Position numbers and translations under genes: made by a program
NCBI GenBank assembly: GCA_004297335.1
Contig: SCUD01000175.1
Location: 62,001 to 126,000 of the forward strand
Origin: Gammaproteobacteria bacterium
Lineage (GTDB): Bacteria > Pseudomonadota > Gammaproteobacteria > Steroidobacterales > Steroidobacteraceae
Length of the DNA stretch: 64,000 nt
Direction: 5' to 3'
In this document: positions 42,862 through 50,056 of the stretch, piece by piece
Numbering within the stretch: the stretch's first letter is position 1
Layout: the number at the start of each line of letters is the position of its first letter
Notes under the pieces: generated by a model
Databases searched by the model: none
Seen by the model: the letters and a program-made list of their open reading frames with translations, nothing else
Told to the model about the DNA's origin: nothing

Positions 42862-43568
42862 GCCTCGTACTGAACTACATCACCGCGTACCAGATGCTGC
42901 ATCGTTCCGCTAAGGTCAAACCGGGCCAGCGCGTGTTGGTTCACGGCGCGTCAGGCGGGGTTGGCACGGCACTATTGCAGCTTGGGCGCCTCGCTGGGCT
43001 CGAGATGTACGGTACGTGTTCAGCGCGAGGCGCCTCGGCTGTTTCCGATCTCGGCGGCATCGCGATTGATTACCAGCATCAGGACTTTGTGGAGGAAATT
43101 CATCGCCTCACGGGCGAGGGCGTGGACGCCGTCTTCGACCCCATCGGGGGTACACATCTCTGGGATTCCCGCAAGGCCCTCCGTCCTGGCGGCAGGGTGG
43201 TGGGCTACGGCCTTATTACCTCGATACGTGGGGAAGGATTGACTTCAGGTCGACCGGGTCGTCGTCAACGCTTTCGTGGAACCACCATCTTCGGGCTTTA
43301 CATCGCTGGCGGCTGGCTCCTACCGGGCCGCAAACGCGTGATCCCTTACAGCATCCAGACGCTCAAACGGCTGAAACCGGAATGGTTTCGCCAGGATCTG
43401 ATTGCCCTATTTGACCTCCTCCAACAGAAGAAGATCAAGCCGCTTATCGCGCAGCGATTTCCTCTTGCCGAGGCGCGACACGCGCACGAGTTGCTCGGGA
43501 AGGGAGGCGTGATCGGCAAGTTCGTGCTCGCACTTAACGGGCCCTCCCATGAATTACGAGCGGCATAA
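42789..43568 (+). pseudogene. Medium-chain oxidoreductase lacking its N-terminal domain
   Basis: The 259 readable codons encode the Rossmann half and C-terminus of a quinone-oxidoreductase-like MDR protein. The NADP loop is VLVHGASGGVGTALLQL, followed by VDAVFDPIGG and RKALRPGGRVVGYG. The family has about 330-340 residues; the N-terminal GroES-like catalytic domain of roughly 80 residues is missing. The frame opens only at a GTG just after a junction with unrelated sequence at about 42783. A product could still be made but would lack the active site. The stop lies inside an attC-like sequence. Confidence 0.75.
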
Positions 43569-43608
43569 CAGCATGCAGCGGACGGCGCTGCGCGCCGCTG
43601 CTGATGCT
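43563..43608 (+). other. Degenerate attC-like hairpin
   Basis: GCATAAC (43563-43569) resembles an R'' box and contains the upstream gene's stop, as is usual for cassettes. AGCATGCAGCGG (43570-43581) pairs with CCGCTGCTGATGCT (43595-43608) with two extra bases on the 3' arm, over a GC-rich inner stem GGCGC/GCGCC. A proper GTTRRRY R' box is absent; GGTCTGG follows instead. It is probably a decayed attC. Confidence 0.5.
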
Positions 43609-43660
43609 GGACGGTCTGGGTCTCGTCCAGCAGGGTCTCGTCCAGCACTTGCGTGTGCTC

Positions 43661-43682
43661 GAGTGATACTATAGTATCACTC
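43661..43682. promoter_or_regulatory. Perfect 22-bp palindrome, likely YefM operator over the promoter
   Basis: GAGTGATACTA followed by its exact complement forms a perfect 22-base palindrome ending one base before the antitoxin ATG. It contains a TATAGT (43670-43675) that can serve as a -10 box, with TTGCGT (43649-43654) 15 bases upstream. Antitoxins of the Phd/YefM type repress their own promoters by binding such palindromes. The mRNA would be nearly leaderless. Confidence 0.65.
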
Positions 43683-43683
43683 C

Positions 43684-43941
43684 ATGCGTACCGAACTCGT
43701 AACGACCCTCAAGCGCCAGGCCACGGAATTGCTGTCCGAGCTTGAGCGAGACCGCGAGCCGATATTGATCACGCAGCACGGCGTGCCGAGCGCATATTTG
43801 GTCGATGTCGAGACCTACGAGTCATTGCAGCGCCGCATGAGCCTGCTCGAAGGTATCGCTCGCGGGGAACGGGCAATTGTGGAGGGTCGGACCGTCTCCC
43901 ATGCTGAGGCTAAGCGGCGCATGGGCCGATGGCTGAAGTAA
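43684..43941 (+). CDS. Type II antitoxin, Phd/YefM family
   Basis: An 85-residue antitoxin. The N-terminal Phd/YefM DNA-binding fold shows TLKRQATELLSELERDREPI and LITQHGVPSAYLVDVETYES, followed by a C-terminal toxin-binding helix (LEGIARGERAIVEGRTVSHAE). No ribosome site precedes the ATG, consistent with a nearly leaderless transcript. The gene overlaps the toxin start by 13 bases. The pair stabilises the surrounding mobile DNA. Confidence 0.85.
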   Translation: MRTELVTTLKRQATELLSELERDREPILITQHGVPSAYLVDVETYESLQRRMSLLEGIARGERAIVEGRTVSHAEAKRRMGRWLK

Positions 43942-44246
43942 TCTGGACTGAGCCTGCCCTTAGTGACCTCGATGCCATTGCGGATTACATCGCCCTCGAC
44001 AATCCCGATGCGGCCCGCAGCTTGGTGCAACGCGTGTTTCAGCACGTTGACCAACTCATTGAACACCCGCGTAGTGGCTCTAAACCGCTCGAGCTACGGG
44101 GATGGCGGTACCGGCAGATCGTCGAGCCCCCCTGTCGCGTCTTTTATCGGGAAGACTCGAATCAAGTCTTTATTCTCTACGTGACGCGTGCCGGACAGCT
44201 ACTGCGGCCAAGCACACTTCGATCGCGAGACAAGGGCGAGACCTGA
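43929..44246 (+). CDS. Type II toxin, RelE/ParE family
   Basis: A 105-residue toxin of the RelE/ParE superfamily. Typical sequence: VIWTEPALSDLDAIADYIAL, DNPDAARSLVQRVF, HPRSGSKPLELRGWRYRQIV and YREDSNQVFILYVTRAGQLL. ParE-type members poison gyrase and RelE-type members cut mRNA; the 'PALSDLDAIADYIA' start favours the ParE side, but the target is not certain. It is coupled to the antitoxin by overlap. Confidence 0.83.
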   Translation: MAEVIWTEPALSDLDAIADYIALDNPDAARSLVQRVFQHVDQLIEHPRSGSKPLELRGWRYRQIVEPPCRVFYREDSNQVFILYVTRAGQLLRPSTLRSRDKGET

Positions 44247-44357
44247 CTCTGCGATGCAACGGTCGTTACGCGTCGTCACGCCGCTTGTGCACGATTTCGC
44301 GCTTGGGGACCGGCCGATTTCCTGAGTTCGGTACCACCTTGGATTTCTTGCGCTCAG

Positions 44358-44386
44358 TTGCTAGGTATGACAAACTATCATACTAT
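44358..44386 (+). promoter_or_regulatory. Promoter of the RHH-PemK pair with dyad in the spacer
   Basis: TTGCTA (44358-44363) and TACTAT (44381-44386) lie 17 bases apart. Between them TATGA (44366-44370) and TCATA (44378-44382) form an inverted repeat that overlaps the -10 box, a likely binding site for the ribbon-helix-helix antitoxin. The ATG follows at 44398. Confidence 0.6.
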
Positions 44387-44397
44387 GGGGGTGCCCT

Positions 44398-44640
44398 ATG
44401 AGCAGCACTAAAGTCGCCATCACCATCGACAGCGGAACGCTGGAGCGCGTTGATGGCTTGGTCGCAAGAAAGGTCTTTCCCAACCGCAGCCGTGCCATCC
44501 AGGTGGCCGTTGCCGAGAAGCTCGCGCGGATGGAGCGCGGCCGTTTGGCGACCGAATGCGCAAAGCTTGATCCCAAATTCGAAAGGGCGCTGGCTGAAGA
44601 AGGCTTGGGGCAGGAACTCGACGCTTGGCCCGAATACTGA
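44398..44640 (+). CDS. Ribbon-helix-helix antitoxin (MazE/PemI-like role)
   Basis: An 80-residue protein beginning with an RHH fold: [20 protein letters not shown] is the strand and first helix, [18 protein letters not shown] the second. The C-terminal tail ([16 protein letters not shown]) is acidic and would wrap the toxin. A GGGGG run sits just upstream of the ATG. It overlaps the toxin start by 16 bases. Confidence 0.8.
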   Translation: MSSTKVAITIDSGTLERVDGLVARKVFPNRSRAIQVAVAEKLARMERGRLATECAKLDPKFERALAEEGLGQELDAWPEY

Positions 44641-44963
44641 GGGGCGAGATCCGGTGGGCCGACCTCAACCCGGTACGCGGCCGCGAGCAGGCGGGCCTGC
44701 GCCCGGTGCTGATACTCAGTCATGACGTGTTCAACGAGCGCTCGGGCACCGTCATCGCGGTGGCGTTGACAAGCCAGCCTCAGCGCTCCGGATTTCCGCT
44801 GACTCTCGAGCTTCAGGTGACAAGGCTGCGGAAGCGCTCGTGGGTCAAGATCAGCCAGATTCGTACGCTTGCCGCCGAACGCATCGGTGCAAGACTCAGC
44901 CATGCCTCGCCCGAGGAGGTCGCACAGGTTATCGAGGGTCTCAATGAGATAATCGGCATCTGA
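44625..44963 (+). CDS. PemK/MazF-type endoribonuclease toxin
   Basis: A 112-residue toxin with the MazF fold: [30 protein letters not shown] holds the conserved RG..Q and RPVLI core, then VIAVALTSQ and [14 protein letters not shown] follow. MazF proteins cut mRNA at short sites. The start is a TTG inside the antitoxin gene with AGGA nine bases upstream. Confidence 0.85.
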   Translation: MARILRGEIRWADLNPVRGREQAGLRPVLILSHDVFNERSGTVIAVALTSQPQRSGFPLTLELQVTRLRKRSWVKISQIRTLAAERIGARLSHASPEEVAQVIEGLNEIIGI

Positions 44964-45038
44964 CCGCCGCATCGACCTCGAGCGCTTCGCGGCGGTTCTG
45001 CGGGACGTTGATATGAGTTTCGAACCTGTGAATTAATC

Positions 45039-45083
45039 GGCTCATCCGAGCGACAGCGGGTGCATGACTCCGGTTGATGAGCC
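45039..45083 (+). repeat. Inverted repeat in the leader of the following gene
   Basis: GGCTCATC (45039-45046) and GATGAGCC (45076-45083) form perfect eight-base arms around 29 bases, 24 bases before the next ATG. A further inverted pair, CCGCCGC/GCGGCGG (44964-44970 with 44989-44995), follows the toxin stop. Neither is followed by a T-run. They could be weak transcript-end or leader structures. Confidence 0.35.
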
Positions 45084-45106
45084 CGCTCTTGCTAAGGAGT
45101 GAAGTC

Positions 45107-45457
45107 ATGCTGAACCGTGCTGTTCTGATCGTCCGCTTCAAGCAGCCCTTCGTCGAGTGGGTCAACGCTGCGGATCCTGCGCCGGCGCACACTATTACTG
45201 TGGCCGATCTCAATGACGACAGTAGCGCCTTCCTGCTGGAGGTCGAGGACGAGAGTGATCTTGACGGGTGGCTGGCGCTGAATGGGAACACGCTATTCGA
45301 AGAGATCCTGAATGACTGGTACACGGATCCTGGTCTGTGGCCCCCGGATCGCTCGCTGGCCATGTTCAGGGACTGGTGCAGCTTTGAGCTTCACACGGTG
45401 GTGATAGACACTGGCAGCTCGGTGCTTGAGGATGACGAAGATGAAGGTACCCTATGA
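45107..45457 (+). CDS. Hypothetical protein, 116 residues, acidic
   Basis: A clear AAGGAG box precedes the ATG by eight bases. The product (MLNRAVLIVRFKQPFVEWVN...) is soluble and acidic, with a very acidic tail (VLEDDEDEGTL). Tryptophan and aspartate are enriched (DWYTDPGLWPPDRSLAMFRDW). I recognise this as a recurrent small hypothetical protein but can assign no function. Confidence 0.6.
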   Translation: MLNRAVLIVRFKQPFVEWVNAADPAPAHTITVADLNDDSSAFLLEVEDESDLDGWLALNGNTLFEEILNDWYTDPGLWPPDRSLAMFRDWCSFELHTVVIDTGSSVLEDDEDEGTL

Positions 45458-45509
45458 TCCTTTCGATTGAATCAGGTAGCCGCTCGAGAGAAGTGATCGA
45501 GGCGTCGCC

Positions 45510-46046
45510 GTGCACGAGCAGGTGCTGAACTTCTGGTTCCGGGAAATAGAGCCAAGGCAATGGTGGGAGGTCGATCCCGCCCTGGATGCCCTGCTTGCGA
45601 GTCGCTTCCAGTCGCTGCTGGAACAGGCGGCTCAGGGTGAATTGTTCGCCTGGCGCCGGACGCCTGGCGGGCGTCTGGCCGAGATCATCGTCCTGGACCA
45701 GTTCTCCCGCAATATCCACAGGAATGCCGCCAGGGCGTTCTCGCAGGACCCAATGGCTTTGGCGCTCTCGCAGGAGGCAGTTGCGTCCGGGGCTCTGCAT
45801 CACCTCGAGCCACCGCAGCGGGCATTCCTGCTCATGCCCTACATGCACAGCGAGTCCGCCGTCGTGCATCTGGAAGCAGAGCGGCTTTTCCGGGAGTGGG
45901 CCCCGGAGGGCAATTACACCTTCGAGCTGCGTCACAAAGCCATCATTGACCGATTCGGACGCTATCCTCACCGCAACCGGATACTGGGCAGGACCTCCAC
46001 AGCAGAGGAAGTCGAATTTCTCAAGCAGCCGGGCTCGAGCTTCTAG
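45510..46046 (+). CDS. DUF924 family protein
   Basis: A 178-residue helical protein of the DUF924 family (all-alpha, TPR-like fold). Signature pieces are VLNFWFREIEPRQWWEVDPA, LAEIIVLDQFSRNIHRNAAR and ELRHKAIIDRFGRYPHRNRI. The start is GTG at 45510 with GAGG ten bases upstream. The biochemical role of DUF924 is not established. Confidence 0.8.
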   Translation: MHEQVLNFWFREIEPRQWWEVDPALDALLASRFQSLLEQAAQGELFAWRRTPGGRLAEIIVLDQFSRNIHRNAARAFSQDPMALALSQEAVASGALHHLEPPQRAFLLMPYMHSESAVVHLEAERLFREWAPEGNYTFELRHKAIIDRFGRYPHRNRILGRTSTAEEVEFLKQPGSSF

Positions 46047-46081
46047 CCGGAGGCGTTTCCTTTAGGCGCTGAGGACCACCA

Positions 46082-46492
46082 ATGAACTTGTACACCCGGA
46101 TCTTGATGACCCTCAGCGCGGCAGTCATGGCGGTGCTCGGGATCGGCATTACGTTTCTGCCGCAGGAACTCCTCGCCCATGTCGGCGCACCAGCGGAGGG
46201 AACCGTCGTCCTGGTGATGCAGATGCTCGGCGCCCTGTACCTGGGCTTCGCCGCCCTGAACTGGATGAATCGCGGCAGTCACCTGGGCGGCGTCTACGGT
46301 CGGCCCATCACCCTGGCCAACTTTGTCGCATTTGCGGTGGCCGCCGTGGCACTGCTGAAAGGGGCCATCGCCGTGCAGTTCCCGCTCGAGGTCACTGCCA
46401 TGGCAGCGATCTATTCGGTGTTCGGGGTCTGGTTCGGGCTGGTGCTGTTCACGCATCCGGCCAGCGACTCCCGGAAAGGAGCGGTCGGGTGA
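46082..46492 (+). CDS. Small four-helix membrane protein, unknown
   Basis: A 136-residue integral membrane protein with four hydrophobic helices: AAVMAVLGIGITFLPQELLA, VLVMQMLGALYLGFAALNW, FVAFAVAAVALLKGAIAV and MAAIYSVFGVWFGLVLF. The topology resembles DUF4345/DoxX-type small membrane proteins. I cannot name the function. It begins 35 bases after the DUF924 gene. Confidence 0.6.
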   Translation: MNLYTRILMTLSAAVMAVLGIGITFLPQELLAHVGAPAEGTVVLVMQMLGALYLGFAALNWMNRGSHLGGVYGRPITLANFVAFAVAAVALLKGAIAVQFPLEVTAMAAIYSVFGVWFGLVLFTHPASDSRKGAVG

Positions 46493-46532
46493 AACCGCAG
46501 GGCGGCAGTCCAGGTTTGTCGGTGCGTCGCCG

Positions 46533-46886
46533 ATGTTAGGCATTCATGACTATTGGCTGTTCGTGGCCGCGGGGATCGTCCTGAACCTGACCCCGGGCCA
46601 GGACACGTACTACATCCTCGGGCGCAGCATCGCGCAGGGAGCGCGTAGCGGCGCGGCATCGGCGACGGCATTCGTGGTGGTCAAGCTGGCCGGCGCCGCG
46701 TATCTGGCCTACCTCGGGGTGCGCATGATGCTGGCGGTCGCCGCGGGCCGGGTGCGCCGGCTCTGCTCGAGTCACCCCGAACGGCTCACTCTGCTGTCGC
46801 GCGTGGCGGGCGGTCTGCTGATCGGGCTCGGCCTGCGGCGTTTCATTACGTTGCGGATGTGGCAAATCGTTGACATTCGCAGTTAA
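46533..46886 (+). pseudogene. Decayed LysE/RhtB-family exporter
   Basis: The 117 codons start like a LysE translocator (DYWLFVAAGIVLNLTPGQDTYYILGRSIA, given in part as the family shows it). They continue with a piece from later in the protein (VVVKLAGAAYLAYLGVRMML) and end with the usual last helix (LLSRVAGGLLIGLGLRR). LysE proteins have about 205 residues, so at least two internal segments are missing: one after SGAASA and another after VRMMLAVAAGRVRR. The last 15 codons are unrelated and overlap the next promoter. It is not likely to transport. Confidence 0.7.
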
Positions 46887-46897
46887 CTGAGTACGCT
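46870..46897 (+). promoter_or_regulatory. Promoter of the AbiE operon with palindrome in the spacer
   Basis: A consensus -35 TTGACA (46870-46875) and TACGCT (46892-46897) are 16 bases apart. The spacer holds a perfect ten-base palindrome CAGTTAACTG (46880-46889). The -10 box ends eight bases before the ATG, so the transcript would be leaderless, and no ribosome site is present. The palindrome is a plausible operator for the AbiEi antitoxin. Confidence 0.6.
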
Positions 46898-46904
46898 TTC
46901 CCAC

Positions 46905-47510
46905 ATGCCCAGGACCGCTCGGCAATGCATCCTGAACCTGGTCAGGCCGAAGGGCTACGTGACCGCGCGTGCGGTGTCCCGGGCCGGTATCCATACCCAG
47001 GAGCTGACCCGACTCGTAGCGGATGGCACGCTGGAACGCGTCGGGCCCGGGAGGTATCGCCTCGCGAACGCGGAGGTCACCGAGCACCACGGGCTCGCTC
47101 TGGCCGCTGCGGCGGCTCCCGGCGGCGTGATCTGCCTGCTGTCCGCGCTGGCGTTTCACGGAATCGGGTCCCAGCTTCCGGCCGAGGTCTGGCTCGCCAT
47201 CGAACGGGGCCAGCGCCCACCCAAGGTCGCAAACCTCCGGCTGCGGATCGCACGCTTCAGCGGGCGCGCCTTCCACGAAGGGATCGAGGTCCACGAGATC
47301 GAGCGGCAGCGCGTGCGCGTCTACGGCGTCGCCAAGACCATCGCCGACCTCTTCAAGGCCCGCAATCGCGTCGGACCCGATGTTGCGGTGGAGGCGCTGC
47401 GCGAGGCGTGGCGCGACCGCCGCTTCAGGATGGCCGATCTCGACCGGGCCGCACGTGCCTGCCGCGTCGAGCGTGTCATGCGCCCGTACCTCGAGGGTGT
47501 GGTCGCATGA
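46905..47510 (+). CDS. abiEi: AbiEi-type antitoxin of a type IV toxin-antitoxin system
   Basis: A 201-residue protein. The N-terminal winged helix (YVTARAVSRAGIHTQELTRLVADGTLERVGPGRYRL, in part) represses the operon. The C-terminal AbiEi domain contains LLSALAFHGIGSQLPAEVWLA and GVAKTIADLFKARNRVGPDV. AbiE systems protect from phage by killing or stalling infected cells; the antitoxin does not bind the toxin directly. Its TGA overlaps the toxin ATG. Confidence 0.85.
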   Translation: MPRTARQCILNLVRPKGYVTARAVSRAGIHTQELTRLVADGTLERVGPGRYRLANAEVTEHHGLALAAAAAPGGVICLLSALAFHGIGSQLPAEVWLAIERGQRPPKVANLRLRIARFSGRAFHEGIEVHEIERQRVRVYGVAKTIADLFKARNRVGPDVAVEALREAWRDRRFRMADLDRAARACRVERVMRPYLEGVVA

Positions 47511-48310
47511 CGACGGGGCTCGCTCGCTCTGTCCAGGTTCGTCTCGTCCAGCACGCGAAGAAGCTCGGGATTGACCCCAACGTCGTCCTGGTGCGCTATG
47601 CGAGCGAGCGATTGCTGTACCGCCTGTCGCAGTCTCCGCACGGCGAGCGCTTCGTGCTGAAGGGCGCGTTGCTGCTCCTGGTCTGGCTGGGCGAGAAGAT
47701 CCGCCCCACGCGCGATGCCGACCTGCTCGGATTCGGCGAGCTCGACGCCGAATCGCTGTGCGAGCTGTTTGGCGAGGTCTGCGCACAGCCGGTCGAGCCG
47801 GACGGTCTCGAGTTCGACCCCGTGTCGCTGCGTGTCGCCCCCATCCGTGTCGAGGACGCCTACGGCGGGCAGCGTGTGCAACTGACCGCTCGGCTGGGAA
47901 AGGCCCGGCTCCGGGTGCAGGTCGATGTCGGCATCGGCGACGCCGTCGTTCCGGAGCCGCAATGGATCGAGTATCCGAGTCTGCTGAATCTGCCGCGACC
48001 GCGGCTGCGCGCCTACCGGCCCGAGACGGCGATCGCGGAGAAGCTGCACGCCATGGTCACACTCGGCGCGGCCAACAGCCGCATGCGGGACTTCTTCGAC
48101 GTGCACGCGCTCACCCGGAAGTTCGCTGAGATACCCGGAAAGTCGGCGCAGTGGATGGGATTCACTCGCCGCCTCCTCGGCGGCACACCGGCGCCGGAGC
48201 TTGCCGCCGTGATTGACGCGGTCGCGGTCTTCGCCGGCCCGGCGCTGCAGGCGGTTGCTCATGGCGAGCACTTTGCGGGGAGCTGGTCGCCGGGCGGACC
48301 GTGGCGATGA
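47507..48310 (+). CDS. abiEii: AbiEii-type nucleotidyltransferase toxin
   Basis: A 267-residue toxin of the AbiEii/DUF1814 nucleotidyltransferase family. Its motifs are LKGALLLLVWLGEKIRPTRDADLLG (the D-x-D active site) and, later, YRPETAIAEKLHAMVTLGAANSRMRDFFDV. This resembles the MenT-type toxins that modify tRNA. The ATG at 47507 overlaps the antitoxin stop (ATGA), a coupled arrangement. Confidence 0.85.
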   Translation: MTTGLARSVQVRLVQHAKKLGIDPNVVLVRYASERLLYRLSQSPHGERFVLKGALLLLVWLGEKIRPTRDADLLGFGELDAESLCELFGEVCAQPVEPDGLEFDPVSLRVAPIRVEDAYGGQRVQLTARLGKARLRVQVDVGIGDAVVPEPQWIEYPSLLNLPRPRLRAYRPETAIAEKLHAMVTLGAANSRMRDFFDVHALTRKFAEIPGKSAQWMGFTRRLLGGTPAPELAAVIDAVAVFAGPALQAVAHGEHFAGSWSPGGPWR

Positions 48311-48359
48311 GCGTGCCACTGTGCTGTGCGGGTGCATCCGGCCGCGGCTTGGTTGCTGG

Positions 48360-48950
48360 ATGACCAGCCGGGGGACGCCATCGCCAGACGACAGAGGCCA
48401 CGTTCCTGATCGCGGGCCCAGCGTCGTCCTGCTGCGCGGCGTCAACGTCGGCGGTCACCGGACCTTCCGGCCCGCGGTGCTAGCCGCGGAAATGCAGCAT
48501 CTGCGGGCGGTGAACATCGGCGCGGCCGGGACATTCGTGATCCGGGCGCCAGTCGGCCGCGCTGAGCTGCGCGCCGAGATTGCCCGGAGGCTGCCGTTCG
48601 ATGCCGAGATTGTGATCTGCGCCGGACGCGATATCCTGGAGTTGCTGTCGCAGGCGATGTTTCCGGCCATTCCGGCGGGGCGCGACATCGTCCGCTTCGT
48701 GAGCGTCCTTGCCGCCAGTCCGCGGGCGATGCCGGTGCTACCGATGAAGATCCCGGCCAGTGGCCCATGGCAGCTGCAGCTCCTCGCGAGGGAGCAGCGG
48801 TTCGTACTCGGCCTGTATCGGCGCCAGATGAAGGCCATCGGCTACCTCGGCACGCTGGACCGGCTCTTTGGTGTGCCGGTCACGACCCGCAACTGGAATA
48901 CGATCGCCGCGATCGCCAAGGTGCTGAGCTCTGAAGGAGTGCAACCATGA
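48360..48950 (+). CDS. DUF1697 family protein
   Basis: A 196-residue protein with the DUF1697 core (SVVLLRGVNVGGHRTFRPAVL, in part, then INIGAAGTFVI-like sequence and VPVTTRNWNTIAAIAKVL). The start is uncertain: the ATG at 48360 adds about 20 residues before the usual family opening. The function is not known. The stop overlaps the next ATG. Confidence 0.75.
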   Translation: MTSRGTPSPDDRGHVPDRGPSVVLLRGVNVGGHRTFRPAVLAAEMQHLRAVNIGAAGTFVIRAPVGRAELRAEIARRLPFDAEIVICAGRDILELLSQAMFPAIPAGRDIVRFVSVLAASPRAMPVLPMKIPASGPWQLQLLAREQRFVLGLYRRQMKAIGYLGTLDRLFGVPVTTRNWNTIAAIAKVLSSEGVQP

Positions 48951-49336
48951 CTCTGCGCGTCGTCCGTCTTGGCACCCCGCGGGCCCGCGACGAGGGCCTG
49001 CGCATCGGCACGGTGCGCCGCCCGCCGCGCGGCGTGCCGAAAGCGCAGTTCGCGAGCGGCAACTGGTACGACATCTGGTATCCGAACCTGGCGCCGAGCC
49101 TCGCGACGATGAAGCTGGGACTCGCGGCGGAAACCCCCGTGCAGTGGCGGGTCTTCGTGAAATACTATCGCCGGGAGATGGCCACGCCCGAGAACAGCCG
49201 GACGATTGAGCTGCTGGCCCGTCTGTCGCACACGGCCGATTTCTCGGTCGGCTGCTACTGCGCGGACGAGGCGCACTGTCATCGCTCCGTGCTGCGCGAA
49301 CTGCTTGCCGCAGCCGGAGCGCGGCTCGCGGCCTGA
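48947..49336 (+). CDS. DUF488 family protein
   Basis: A 129-residue DUF488 protein with the conserved ending VGCYCADEAHCHRSVLRELL and an ASGNWYDIWYPNLAPS loop. The family is small and its biochemical role is unclear; the conserved Cys/His cluster could bind metal or be redox active. It is coupled by ATGA to the DUF1697 gene. Confidence 0.8.
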   Translation: MTLRVVRLGTPRARDEGLRIGTVRRPPRGVPKAQFASGNWYDIWYPNLAPSLATMKLGLAAETPVQWRVFVKYYRREMATPENSRTIELLARLSHTADFSVGCYCADEAHCHRSVLRELLAAAGARLAA

Positions 49337-49365
49337 GCGCCCTGCAGGCCGGATCCGCGCCACCC

Positions 49366-49785
49366 TCACTCCATCGCCGGCTTTCCCCGCAGCTGCTTGC
49401 GCTGCTGCTGGTGCTGCTTCTGCTCGAGCCGGCGTTTCTTGACGGCGCGGCTGGGGCGGGTCGGCTTGCGGACCTTTGGCGGTGCCAGCGCGCGGGCGAT
49501 GAGTTCCTCGAGCCGCCCGAGCGCATCGCGTCGGTTGGCCTCGCGGCTGCGGTGCCGGTGGGCCTCGATCAGGATCTCATCTTCCAGCGTCAGGCGCCGG
49601 CCGGCCAGGCGCCGCAGGCGCGCTTTCGCGGGTTCGTCGAGCCAGTCGACCGGGCCGACCGGAAAGCGCAGTTCGCAGGCAGTCGAGACCTTGTTGACCT
49701 TCTGCCCCCCGGGTCCGGGGCTGCGCACGAAGCTGAGCGTGTAGTCGCCGGCGGGAATCGCGGGCTGCGGGGCCGTCTCAGGCAT
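49366..49785 (-). CDS. arfB: Peptidyl-tRNA hydrolase ArfB (ribosome rescue)
   Basis: A 139-residue ribosome-rescue factor. The GGQ loop is RSPGPGGQKVNKVSTACELR in part (G26-Q28 region). The basic C-terminal tail (KKRRLEQKQHQQQRKQLRGK) would sit in the empty mRNA channel. It releases peptides from ribosomes stalled without a stop codon. Its ATG lies eight bases inside the end of the YdcH-like gene. Confidence 0.92.
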   Translation of the reverse strand: MPETAPQPAIPAGDYTLSFVRSPGPGGQKVNKVSTACELRFPVGPVDWLDEPAKARLRRLAGRRLTLEDEILIEAHRHRSREANRRDALGRLEELIARALAPPKVRKPTRPSRAVKKRRLEQKQHQQQRKQLRGKPAME

Positions 49786-49999
49786 TGAGGTCGGGGATCA
49801 GCTCGCTCTCGAGCCGCAGGATCTGGTCCTTGAGCATCAACTTGCGCTTCTTCAGGCGCCGCAGCTGCAGCTCGTCCACGTAGATGTCCATGGACAGGCG
49901 CTCGATGACGTCGTCGAGATCGCGGTGTTCGATCCGCAGCTCGCGCAGGCGCCGCATGCGTTCGAACAGCTGGGTGTTGACCTTGTCTTCGTCCGTCAT
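49778..49999 (-). CDS. YdcH/DUF465 family small coiled-coil protein
   Basis: A 73-residue helical protein (ELRIEHRDLDDVIERLSMDI, LRRLKKRKLMLKDQILRLES) with the DUF465/YdcH layout of a heptad helix and a KKRKL-x-KDQI block. The function is unknown. It overlaps the arfB start by eight bases, so the two are probably made together. Confidence 0.8.
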   Translation of the reverse strand: MTDEDKVNTQLFERMRRLRELRIEHRDLDDVIERLSMDIYVDELQLRRLKKRKLMLKDQILRLESELIPDLNA

Positions 50000-50056
50000 T
50001 CCTGCCGTACCGCTCCCGAAAGCTTAGCCAATCGCCGCCGGCGACGCCATGCCCGC

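Noticed and set aside
45039-45106. Hammerhead-like core (TTGATGAG ... TGAAG)
   Set aside because: The required CUGANGA and GAAA cores do not both match, so the element is only a simple inverted repeat.
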